DNA of 64,000 nt from Pyxicephalus adspersus (taxonomy: Eukaryota > Chordata > Amphibia > Anura > Pyxicephalidae): positions 46,679,791 to 46,743,790 of the forward strand of contig NC_092859.1 in NCBI RefSeq assembly GCF_032062135.1, in the 5' to 3' direction. A model generated the notes under the pieces. The model had not been told where the DNA came from. It was given only the letters and a program-made list of their open reading frames with translations, and made no database searches. Below are positions 26,803 through 37,429 of the stretch, in pieces; the stretch's first letter is position 1; every line of letters starts with the position of its first letter. Made by a program: the position numbers and the translations under genes.

Positions 26803-29154
26803 CTGATATGAAGAAATTTGCAAAAGATTTTGTGGATTTGCATCTTCATTATTTGCCTGCTGAGAACTATTTGGTGTAAATACGATCAAGTCATTCTTAT
26901 TTTGCTGCGAGTTAGAGCATATCCTATATTGAGTGTGTTGTGAATACATCCAACTACCTCCTGTGTTGGAACAAATCTTGTAACTTTCTTTAAGGTCATT
27001 CACCTCATCTCTATATTTTTGCCATCTTAGAATAGTGAAAGCAATTAATGTAATGAGAAATATGCTTGACAATACACAAATGGCAACAACCAAGTAAACA
27101 TTTGAGTTAGACAATTCTTCATCACTGTATTTTGACTCATTATTCATAAGCTTGATTTCTTCACCATCTTCTACGAAAAAGATGACAATTTGTGTAACAG
27201 TAGTCATGACTGGGTTTCCATGATCTTGGGCAACTACAACTAATCGATATTCATCAATATCTGAATCTAATAATGCACGTTTTAGACTGATATCTCCGGT
27301 TCTTTCAGAAATAACAAACGGTGTTTTTACTGATGGCTCCTTAAGAGTGTAAGATACCCATGCATTATATCCAGAATCTATATCTATAGCTCTCAATTTA
27401 GTAACAAGATGCCCAGGCTGTGCTGATTTTGGAGTTTTAATTGGCATTTGAAAATATGATGGAAATGTAGGTGTGTTGTCATTTATATCCTCAATAAATA
27501 TATTTAGTGTTAATTCAGAACTTAATGGTGGCAGACCAGCATCTGAGGCCTTAATATGGCACTGAAAATATGTGACTTGCTCATGATCAAATGACACCAA
27601 TGCAAATACTTTGCCATTCTCTGGGTTGATAGAAATATAGGAAGATATAGGGATCCTATCAATAGTGCTCTCTATTACTGAATATGTGATGAAGGAATTC
27701 TGGTAAACATCTGGGTCAGAGGCTGACACTGTGTAAATATGAGATCCTGGTGGGTTATTTTCCTTGATGAAGATAGTATCAGCAGGCAGTAGGAACATAG
27801 GCGCATTATCATTCACATCACTTATAGAAACTTTTATAGTTTTTGAAATTGAAAGTGATGGATGACCTTCATCTCTTGCTGTAATTATAACTTCATATTC
27901 ACTTGTTACTTCTCTATTCAGCGGTCGATTCACAGTCAATGAAAAATCTCCCATAAATGCTGGATTAATTTTGAAGGGGGAACTATCAGAAAGTTGGCAC
28001 TGGACTTTGCCATTGGATCCAGAATCTTTGTCATGAACACTAATTATGGCAACTGTTGTCCCTTGTGGGGAATCCTCAGGAACAGGAACTGATAATGATG
28101 TCACTGTCATTTCTGGGGGATTGTCATTTACATCAATAACAGTTACTAAAATTTTGCTGTGTCCAACCATTGGGTGATCTCCTTTATCAGTTGCATCAAC
28201 TTGAACTTCATACATTTTAGTTTTTTCAAAGTCTATTTCACCATTTACTCTTATGTCTCCAGTATGTGGATCTAAAGTGAAAATCTTGCTCACTTCCTCC
28301 AACACCATGTTACTAAATTTATATACTATTTCAGCATTTGTTCCTTGATCTGAATCTGTTGCATTCAACGTAAAAACTAAAGATCCTTTAGGGGCATTTT
28401 CAATCACACTAGCTTGATAAAAAGGTTGATCAAAAGAGGGGGCATTATCATTAACATCTTCCACATCAATAATTATTTGTGTTGTGCCACTCAGTCTTGG
28501 CTTGCCCCCATCATAGGCTGTCAGTGTAAGATTGTGAACTGACTGCTTTTCTCTGTCTAGAGATTTCTTTAACACAAGCTCCAATGACCTGATTTGATTC
28601 ATGAATTTCTGAAAATCCAATGTGAAAAAATCACTGGCACTAAGCTCATAATTTGTAATAGAATGTGTTCCTAGATCTGGATCAAAAGCTCCTTTTAAAG
28701 GAAAGTGAGATCCTGCAGGTCTGAGCTCTGATATCAATAGATTTGTCACAGTAGAAGAGAATTTGGGGCTATTGTCATTTATATCTTCTATTTCTACATC
28801 TACACGATACATCTGTACAGGCTTATCCACTATAACCTGCAGAGGAATTATGCAGAATGGTGTATCTGTGCACAGCAGCTCCCTGTCCATTGTCTCTTTC
28901 ACAAACAGAATTCCATTCTGCAGATTCACCTGGAAATATTCTTTCTCATCTCTAGAGACAACACGTAACATTCTGGAATTAATCTCACCTAAATCCAGTC
29001 CGAGATCCTGTGCAATTCTTCCAACAAAAGTGCCGTGTTTGGATTCCTCTGGGATGATATAATGCAGCTGACTCAGGATCACATCCCAAGACATTTGTAA
29101 CAAAATATAGTGGACCAACCTGCTTCTTGCTTGATAGCTTTGTCTCATGAGCAT
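26803..29154 (-). CDS. pcdha: protocadherin alpha variable exon V5 (intact)
   Basis: An open exon of 784 codons. Signal peptide about 1-28, mature start QLHYIIPEE. EC1 keeps a C-x5-C loop (LLCTDTPFC) with residues unlike V1 and V3; EC1 carries much of the recognition variation in this family. EC linkers read DINDN, DVNDN, DVNDN, DVNDN and DINDN. The transmembrane helix lies at about 684-709. The tail holds CSNTGGSWMYSQHTQYR. The exon ends CAG|GTAAGG at 26803 in phase 0. The frame would run on for about 60 intron codons to 26617; I exclude these because the donor matches V1 and V3. The start ATG at 29154 is 95 bp below element B and 184 bp below the CSE. Its EC1 (PDTPxC type) resembles V4 and V6 more than V1-V3. 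Confidence 0.93.
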
Positions 29155-29248
29155 TTCTTGAATTCACGGATATTAAAGAAGGTAGTTTCTTCAGTAAATA
29201 AGGCATTCACTCCCAGAGATTATCCAAAAGAGTGAAAGAAAAATGTGT

Positions 29249-29258
29249 CATGGCCGAA
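29249..29258 (-). promoter_or_regulatory. V5 promoter element B (sense TTCGGCCATG)
   Basis: CATGGCCGAA on the plus strand, 95 bp above the V5 start. Its ATG opens a 14-codon frame closed by TGA. A second upstream ATG (29206) then opens a 73-codon frame that overlaps the main start out of frame. Confidence 0.6.
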
Positions 29259-29337
29259 ACCCTTACAACAAGATGTTCAGCAGGGTGCATTGATGCTTTG
29301 AATTTACATTACCCAGTTGCAATAAGTTGGTCTACTA

Positions 29338-29349
29338 TGACATCTAGTG
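29338..29349 (-). promoter_or_regulatory. V5 CSE, CTCF-like core
   Basis: TGACATCTAGTG, identical to V1, V2 and V4, 184 bp above the V5 start codon. The downstream half reads GACCAACTTAT in sense. Confidence 0.75.
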
Positions 29350-29399
29350 CCTTTTTATCATACTGCATGTTATTTAAAAAAACACTACAATAATGAGTA

Positions 29400-30885
29400 C
29401 CATAGATAAATCACTTTAGGTGTTAAAACTGCTAGGTTTTTTTTTAAATGTAATCTAAATCCAAAATAATAACAGGTGTTGGAAAGATGCTGTCTGTTAA
29501 GATTTTTTTAATCAGTGATATTTATGTGCTATAGCTAGAAAAGGTTTCATAAATATGTCCCATGAGTAAAGCATTACACCATATATACATTGGTCCTGAT
29601 TTAATAAAGCACTCCAAGACTGGAGAAGATATATATACGTTCATCAGTAAACCTGGGTGATCCAGCAAACATGGAATGGATCTAGCCCAGGAAAATTAAA
29701 TTTAATTTGCTACCAAATAGGAAATTACTTTTAAGACATCCATTCCTGGCAGATGTTGGGAAGGAACAAGTAATCAAATTAATATTGACAATTTTTCCTA
29801 TTTCCTCATTTTAAATTTGTTGATAAATGACAAAATATAGGTGACATACTATTATTAGGCAGAGTGTAAATTATTTTTGCCTTTTGAGCATGGCTTCACT
29901 AAAGTACTTTTATGTCAAATCACATTTGCTAAAATATATCTAAAAAGTACAGTACTTGTTACATGATAAGATCAATACTAAGCACAATTTATGCTATCTA
30001 TGTATCTATGATCTACCTGGATTTACCCTAATTGTTTATTAGTTCACAGCATTTCCATTTTAGAACCTAGTCTATTCCAGGAAAACTTAAAATGCAATTC
30101 AAGTATACTGAATAATCATTGGCAAAAAAATACACTTTTAGTACTAGCAATAAGTGATGTCACTCTACACAAAGCTCCCTGCAAATAGCTATAGATCGGT
30201 ACAAGCTTCACACAGTGGTTCAGAGCACTGTTTACCCTAAAAAGTCACTGTCATCAGATAATTCTTCTCAGGCTTCCCACAAACCTGAAACATTTGAAGG
30301 CACCAAACTTCATCCATCACTATTCAGGATAGTGATGGGTATTAAGATGTTTAATTGTGGTTTTATTAAGAGATTTGAATTGTAGATCCTAGCATGCTTT
30401 TCAATGTTTTTTCCATCTACTCTGGAGACCCTGAAAGCCCTAATTTAATTACTGAAACACAATATTTTGCATTGAGGCCCAGTAAATAGCAAAATAGTAT
30501 TACACCATTGAATGCCTGGGGCTGTATATCTGATTACAAAAAGGGTCTTGACAGAATATATATTTCATTTCCACATAGCAATGTTCCCTTCTCATTTGGT
30601 ACGTGTCTGGATATAATATAAACTCCAGGGAAAATTTTTAACTAAAAACATAAAATAAAATTTATATTTGCTTGTTTGGTAGTTATTGGGTACTCTAATA
30701 TTGGGGTTTGTGAATTTGAACACATAGGTCTGCATGTCTGTTGTGGTCATTATTAAAGGATCTTACTCCACCTGCTAAATGTAAATGTCTAAATTAGTCT
30801 TGATATTAGAATTCTGTTTAATCTGTGCTGCTACAAAGATACCTAGTAGAGGAACCTAAATCACAAAGATGAAAAATACTATTAG
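29400..30885. other. interval between V6 remnant and V5
   Basis: Non-coding. It holds a partial M1 miniature element (29592-29755). The missing 3' half of V6 would be expected here, but no EC4-EC6 or transmembrane text is visible, so it has been deleted. Confidence 0.5.
29592..29755. mobile_element. palindromic miniature element, family M1, copy 3 (partial)
   Basis: Begins like the other M1 copies (GGTCCTGATTTAATAAAGC) and reaches the central ATGGAATGGATC block. It then breaks off after GACATCCATTCCTGGC; the closing half is missing. Confidence 0.6.
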
Positions 30886-31057
30886 TATACTAAGTCTATT
30901 TTACCTTTCACATGGATTTCTCCTGAATGTTTATCAAGATTAAAAACTATGCTCACTTCCTCCATGCTAATAAATTCATACACTATTTCCCTATTCTTTG
31001 CCTGATCTTGATCTGTAGCATTTAACTTATGCACAAGAGATCCCTTTAGAGCATTTT

Positions 31058-33643
31058 CTTTTTTTTTATTATTAACATTTTTTATTCTTTTTATTTAAAC
31101 ACGACAAGAATACAATATACATTTAATACACAATACTCACATTTAAGTGTACATTTAGTGCGAATATCATAGTAAAGTGTTCAAAAAAGGTTTATAAATT
31201 CTATACAAACAGTCCTACAAATGCCACTATATTTATATCTATTTGTCACAAATCTAGTTTAAACTTATAAAAGTTTAGAAAATACACAGGGGTAATTTCA
31301 ACCAAAATTACTCTTTTAACATAAGGGCCAAAGCTGTCAAAACATCTCAAGTACTCTCATCTTGATTCATAATATAAAAATGTTGAGCCTTATCTTTAAA
31401 CGTTATCCAGGGGGCCCAAATAATAGTGAACCTTGAGGACGTATACTGATAATCATGATAACTTTCTTCTAATTTACATACTTCCTCCACACCATATACC
31501 CAACCCTTTAATAAGGGTTCCCTTGGGTCTTTCCAAAACTTTGGAATCTGGGACTTGGCTACATAAAGAAGAAAGGGCACTAAAGAACATTTGTATCGCC
31601 AAGGCGTTTGGGTACAATTAAAGAGTACATTCCAAGGTGTGTTTTCCAATGTAGAATCTGTTATCTTAATCAATTGGAGTACTTTTCTCCAATAGCTCTC
31701 TACTATTGGGCAAATATGAAACAATGGGCATTATTTATTAAAGCTCCCCAAGGCTAGAGAGGATCCACTTTTATCAGTGAGTTTGGGTGATCTAGCAAAC
31801 CTGGAATGGATTTCCCAAAAGTATTTGCTATTTATTAGCAAATGTTTTCAGATCCACTCCAGGTTTGCTGGATCACCTGGATCACCCACTGAAGAAAGTA
31901 TATCCTCTCCAGCCTTGGAGATCTTTATTAAATCAGGCCCAATGTGCCTCTCCTTCTACATCCTCTCCAACATAACAGATTCTTGAAGGGACATCTGGTG
32001 TAAAGCTACAGGAACATAATACTATCTGGACAATAAGTTAAAATTTCCTTCCTGTATCTTTGCTCATATTGATGTTTTTTGGGTCAAACTCAGAATCCTC
32101 TTCTTCTGAGTCTCTGAAAGTGGACTATTAAATTCAATTTCAGATTTCCTTAAAAAATCCAGGAACTCTGGGCCAGTAGGTCTAATTAGAAATCTGTACA
32201 ACATCAAAAAGGTGTGAGGCGGTCTATTCTCTCTACTAAACATAGCTTCCAATGGGGTAAAAGCTCTCTCAGAATGTAGGGGGTGTGGTAATGACCTCAC
32301 AAAGTGGCATATTTGTATATACTGGCACTGAAAACTCGGTCTATATTTATCCAAAGGAACAAGCTGTGACAGTGGACGAATTGACTCTCCTGAAATAACC
32401 TGGTGTACAAACAACCCCGTATCTGTATCTGAGGATTGTCCTAAAAATTCATTTTGAAGCCCAGGAGGGAAAAAATAATGTCCAGTAATTGGAAGTAGGG
32501 GCAAGTTAAATAACCACCCATTTTCTGTGCAAAGCATAAATTGATCGAGCATAGCTCCATCTCTAATGTAACCCATCCCTTAGAAAGTACATCATACTTC
32601 CAATTAAGAATTCTGTTCAGAATAGAAGTGCCTGTTCCGAAGAGAAGTGGGAGTCCCAACCCTCCATCAATTTTAGGATGAAAGAGTGTTTTAGAAGAAA
32701 TCCTAGAATTAGGATGCTAGTCTACCTAGGCATTTACAAAATGCGAAGGGTATTTGAAAATAAAATATTACCCTAGGTAGTATATTCATTTTTACCATGT
32801 TAACACTCCCTATCCAAGATAACCACAGTTTCCAGCGTTGGATATCTTCCTTGATGGAATTTAATGGCATATATTTCGTCCCATTTAGGCCCACCAACGA
32901 AGAAGTAATCTCAATACCCAAATATTTTAATGATTTAAGTAAATGGAAAATAGCCTTTTAACTTCTGCTCCATTGAAACATCTATATTTACATTGAGGAT
33001 CTCTGATTTGGTTAGATTGATCTTTAAAATAGTTAAATATTCAGTGTATATTCCAAATTCAGAGAATTCTGCCGGTAAGTTAGGAAGAGAAAAATCCGGG
33101 TTCTGAATACCAAAAAAGATATCTTCAGCATATGCAGCTAATTTATGTTGTTTTACCAATCTTAGCGCCCTGTATATTATTATTCTGGCAAACTATATTA
33201 AGAAAAGGTTCCAAAGATAAAACAAAAAGTAATGGTGACAATGGGCAACCCTGACTGGTCCTATTGTATAGTAAAAAGGGTGCCGACAGTGTGCCATTTA
33301 CACAAACACATGCAAAGGGACATATATTTTAGGCCATAATCCACTCATACATCTTAGGCCCCAAGCCCATATGTTTCAGAGTCAATGATAAATACAACCA
33401 GCCCACCCGATCAAATGCTTTTTCTGCATCTGTTGACAAAAAAAGGGTGGCCTGGCTGCATCTCCACACATAGTGCAAGATAGACATAACCCTTGTAGAG
33501 TTGTCCCTAGCTTCCCTCCTTGGGACAAATCCCGACTGATCCCTATGGACCCACAAAGGGCACAAAGTCCCTGAATTCTCTTAGATAGTATTTCACATTA
33601 AGCAAGGAAATAGGACGATAACCTTTTGGACCACAGCATTTTG
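31058..33643 (-). mobile_element. L1-type LINE inserted in V6
   Basis: A minus-strand, 5'-truncated L1-like element with its A-tail (T-run on plus) at 31058-31090. The reverse-transcriptase part at 33329-33565 shows DQSGFVPRREARDN and STDAEKAFDRVGW, typical of L1 ORF2p. Later fragments (32064-32576, 31347-31724) match the ORF2p C-terminal half, including FLDFLRKSEIEF and WRKVLQL. Frames are broken repeatedly, and the YADD-type catalytic box is not seen. A family M1 miniature element sits inside it. Flanking text TTTAGAGCATTTT (left) and TTTTGGAGAATTT (right) may be a diverged target duplication, or may reflect the host exon's own wording. Confidence 0.82.
31726..31940. mobile_element. palindromic miniature element, family M1, copy 4 (nested in L1)
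   Basis: Opens GGGCATTATTTATTAAAGC and closes CTTTATTAAATCAGGCCC, with inverted halves. It splits the L1 ORF2 remnants at 31347-31724 and 32064-32576, so it arrived after the L1, which itself arrived after V6 existed. Confidence 0.75.
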
Positions 33644-34494
33644 GAGAATTTATAACCACATGCACTAAAATGGTTGATCAAATGAGGGAGCATTGTCATT
33701 GACATCGTCAACATGAATTACTATTTGTATCGTACCACTTAATCTTGGTTTGACACCATCATAGGCTATCAGTGTCAGATAATGAACAGACTGATTTTCT
33801 CTGTCCAGAGATTTCTTTAATACCAGCTCTAATGATCTGGTCTGATTCATGTATTTCTGAAAATCTAGTGCAAAAAAATCCATGGCACTGAGCCCATAAT
33901 TTACAATAGAATTTATTTCCAGCCTGGATCAGCTGCCACCTTCAAAGGAAAATGAGATCCTGCAGGTCTGAGTTATGAAATTACTATAGTATACATAATA
34001 GAAGTAAAAGATGGACTATTATCATTAGTATCCTCTATTTCAACATCAATATGATACATCTGTACAGGCTTATCAACAAACACCTGCAGAGGAATAATAC
34101 AGATGGGTGTATCTGGACAAATCATTTTTCTGTCTATTGTCTCTTTAATTAATAATATTCCATTTTGTAGATTAACTTGGAAATATTCATTTTCATCCAT
34201 AGAGACAAGATTTGTAACATTCTGGAATTAATCTCACCTATGTCAAATCCCAGATCCCGAGCAATTCTTCCAACAAACATTCCGTGGATTCCTCTGGGAT
34301 AGTATAATGCAGCTGACTTAAGACCATATCCCATGACATTTGGAACAATAAGAAATAGAATAAACTAAGGTTTGCTTGATAATCCAGATTTGAATTAAAC
34401 ATTTCTCAAATTTGTAGACTGGAGATGAGAATTCCTCTTGTAAATAAGGCATCCACTCCAAATGAATTTCCCTAAGAAGAAAAATGCAATCTAA

Positions 34495-34504
34495 CATGGC
34501 CAAA
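34495..34504 (-). promoter_or_regulatory. V6 promoter element B variant
   Basis: CATGGCCAAA on the plus strand (sense TTTGGCCATG), 93 bp above the V6 start and 91 bp from the CSE. It retains the GGCCATG heart and the upstream ATG. Confidence 0.55.
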
Positions 34505-34585
34505 ACCCCAGCTTCAGGATGCACACTTAGTATTAAGGAATACATCTATTCATTCTTCAAACTGATGCCATAAATTGTTGCACAG

Positions 34586-34597
34586 TGTCATCTAGTG
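34586..34597 (-). promoter_or_regulatory. V6 CSE, CTCF-like core
   Basis: TGTCATCTAGTG on the plus strand (sense CACTAGATGACA), one base different from V1, 184 bp above the V6 start. Retained despite the L1 disruption and 3' deletion of the exon. Confidence 0.7.
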
Positions 34598-34649
34598 TCT
34601 GAATTAAAAACTGCTGTATGTTCACAATGGAAAATAGAATGCAATGTTT

Positions 34650-36580
34650 TAAAATAATAATTTATTTTTTGTTAATGTAACGTAAAATAATAAGTAATAC
34701 AAATACAAAAACAAATAAATATATGCTGTTAACCCATGTGAATTTGCATTAACTAAATTATAGTTTAGTAATAGCCTTATCATAGATAAATTGAGAGACC
34801 TGTAATTCAAGCTGTACTTTAAAAAAAATATATATATATACCCCACTTTTGTATTCATTATATTTAAATATATAGGTAACAGTTTCTTAAAGCATTTGTT
34901 TTAAAATTTTTAAAGCATAGTTTTATAGTTTTCAAATATGCAATAAGCTTACAGGACATTAAAAATATACAAAAGAAAAAACAACACTGAAACTGTGAAC
35001 CATAGGGATATTTACAACAAACACTGGTTCACTGGACAAGTGTAAAATGTATCCAAAAACTACAAGTTGTAAAAAAGCTAACACATCTCAAAAGTATTAC
35101 AGTTTTGTATTTCAATAACGTTCACTTGATTTAATAAAGGAATATAGGCTGTTCACTTAGGCCAGGGGTCTGCAACCTTTGGAGTCGGAAGAGCCAAAAA
35201 TTACAATTTACAAAATTTCGAAGTTTTTAAAGAGCCGCAAAATTTTTTTTTGCCAACAATAAATAGTACTCGCATAAATAAAGTTTTTTGATAAAAAAAC
35301 TAATCTATTTATTCATAAGAAAAAATATCTATTTATTCATATATAAGTAGTAGAGCCAAAGCACTGGTGAAGACGCCAAATTGTCATAGAAACAAGGATC
35401 AGGGACCGATTCTATCTGTCAGCCATCTATCTATCTATCTCTCATCCTATGTGAAACTATCTATCTGTCAGCCTCGCTTTTCACTGCACCCCTCCCCCTG
35501 TCATCCCACTGCACCCCTCCCCCGGGCACTAGCCGTCCCTTTCATCCGCTCGTCGACTCGTGTCACGGGGGAGGGGTGCAGTGAAAAGCGAGGCTGACAG
35601 ATAGATAGTTTCACATAGGATGAGAGAAAGAGCCGCAGCTTCCCATCCAAAGAGCCGCATGCAGCTCGGGAGCCGCAGGTTGCCGACCCCCGACTTAGGC
35701 TATTCAATTATCAATTTGCAAGTAACCTTTCATTACATTCACTAAACTAAGAAATAATTTCTATACTATCTAATACTAAAAAATAATTTCTATACTATCT
35801 AATACTAAGAAATTTCTTTATAAGTCAATAATTCACTTTGCTGAACAGCTTCAACTTATCTAGAAAACCAGCTCCAACTAGCTTGCTTAATGTTCCCTGA
35901 GGTGAAAGTGAAAAAGTAGATAATCATTTGTAAATGAAAATGTTGTTAATAATCATTTTACCTATTTTGCTATAAACTTATTGAAATTTAAATGTTAATA
36001 ATCAATTATTTTAATTAAAATTTATTAAAGTTATGGTAAATATTGTTAAATGAATAGCATAAATGTTTTTAGCAAAACTAGAAATTTATATTACACACTA
36101 ATTTTTAGCTAATTTAGTGGCTAGAGACCTTTTAAATTGACAGCCATTTTAGCTTTAATGTTGTCTTTACAGTCAAAACATATGTACTTAGTTATTGTGT
36201 TATAAATTACAAACAAAAATCACAAATGTGTTATAGCATGTAACAGGAACCAAATGCTTTAAGCTATTAAATTAGCCAGAGTTAAAAATGATTTACCATT
36301 TAGGCTTCCAATTTTCTGTAATGTAATATTAACAAGGAAAACCACAAGCAAAAAAAAAAACATATAGTAGGCTAAATAGATAGATGTGTCTTATTTAATA
36401 AACTAGCTATTTTATATTTCCTAATTCATTTTTAAATTATAATAATTTTGTATATTTTATATGCAGGTCCAAAATGTATTAATACAATGGATTAAACAAA
36501 CTAAAAAATGAGAACAAACTGTAATCGATACTTACATTCAATAATAGTTTAGGTAGCAGTTTTATAAAACTTATGTATCA
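34650..36580. other. V7-V6 interval, first part
   Basis: AT-rich and non-coding apart from the hAT-type miniature element at 35163-35692. Two short direct copies built on AATTTCTATACTATCTAATACTA occur at about 35755-35810. Confidence 0.45.
35163..35692. mobile_element. hAT-type nonautonomous element with 8-bp target duplication
   Basis: It begins CAGGGGTCTGCAACC and ends GGTTGCCGACCCCCG, near-inverted termini of hAT type. It is flanked by a perfect 8-bp duplication ACTTAGGC (35155-35162 and 35693-35700), the size expected for hAT. The text AAAGAGCCGCATGCAGCTC near its right end is typical of a widespread vertebrate hAT-derived repeat. There is no transposase. The centre carries long inverted arms: about 35447-35515 is repeated in reverse complement at about 35563-35625, including a CTAT microsatellite. 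Confidence 0.85.
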
Positions 36581-36581
36581 A

Positions 36582-36797
36582 CACTGATTTAATAAAGCTC
36601 TCCAAGGCTGGAGAAAATTTCATTAATGAACCTGGGTGATCCAGCAAACCTGTAATGGATTTCTTAAAAGTCATTTGCTATTTATTAGGAAATGTTTTCA
36701 GTTCTGGACCAAATCAAATCCATTTGCTGGATCACCCAGGTTTACTGATGAAAGTGTATCTTTTCCAGTCTTGGACAGCTTTAATAAATCTGTCCCT
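36582..36797. mobile_element. palindromic miniature element, family M1, copy 5
   Basis: Opens CACTGATTTAATAAAGC and closes AGCTTTAATAAATCTG, with inverted halves meeting near 36690. Same family as the copies at 16843, 26137, 29592 and 31726. Confidence 0.7.
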
Positions 36798-36999
36798 CTA
36801 CCAATTATTGTTATTGACATTATTCATCATAATTATATACTAAATACTAAATACTAAAAGGATTTTAAGAAAAACATTTAAAAAAAATACCTGTTGGTTA
36901 AAAATTACCATTATTCGTAAGAGGCTAGACAATCAGGTTATGCACATGTTATCTTTCTTCTCCTACCTCCTGGGCATACTCTCCTACCTACTGCCCATA

Positions 37000-37421
37000 C
37001 CTCCTGGGCAGTAACCCCGAGTCAAACTTATTGATAGATAACATAGATAAACCTATAGGAAGTAATAGTAAATCGCTACTTACCTGATCCGCCGGTGTCC
37101 CACATCGTTTTTCTTGCAATGTCTGTCTTCTTTCTTCCTCCGGCCGGCTTCCTCTGCCCTCGAAGAGTCACCGGGGAGTTCCCGGTGACGTCGGTGCGTG
37201 AGGACGTTCCTTCAATACAAAATAACTGTATTGAATGTATTGAATGCAATACAGTGGATTTATATATTTAATTCATTTAATTTATTATTTTGACATGATT
37301 TTGTGTTTCAAACTTTTTCATACTCATACTATTATATTATTCAGTAAAATAGGTTTTCATGAAAAACAATGTACCGCTTTTAACACACATAAATCTGGAC
37401 AGAAATAAACCAACCAGGAGG
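37000..37421. mobile_element. piggyBac-type nonautonomous element PB-a
   Basis: It shares a GC-rich internal block with the element at 47731 (TTACCTGATCCGCCGGTGTCC at 37079, then GAGTCACCGGGGAGTTCCC near 37166). The right end AACCAGGAGG is followed by TTAG, a one-base variant of the TTAA target. The left end CCTCCTGGGCAGTAACCCC resembles the left end of the 47055 copy. No coding capacity. Confidence 0.58.
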
Positions 37422-37429
37422 TTAGGAAA

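Larger units (their letters stand above)
30888..34402 (-). pseudogene. pcdha: protocadherin alpha variable exon V6, L1-disrupted and 3'-deleted
   Basis: Only the 5' half survives. The ATG at 34402 is 29 codons before QLHY, as in V1. EC1 is frameshifted near 34285, where the SKHGTF segment is shortened, and is otherwise followed through FQVNLQNGIL and C-x5-C (34000-34200). EC2 spans 33665-33960. The exon is then interrupted by an L1 element (31058-33643). It resumes at 31057 with early EC3 text and fades at about 30888. EC4-EC6, the membrane span, tail and splice donor are absent. The CSE (34586) and element B (34495) remain at normal spacing. This is clearly a dead unit, and the insertion point inside EC3 is the plainest cause. 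Confidence 0.87.

Noticed and set aside
518..29154. Protocadherin gamma or beta identity
   Set aside because: The tail motif CSNTGGSWxYSQ and the EC1 cysteine loop fit alpha. Beta-type exons end in a stop without splicing, and gamma tails have different wording.
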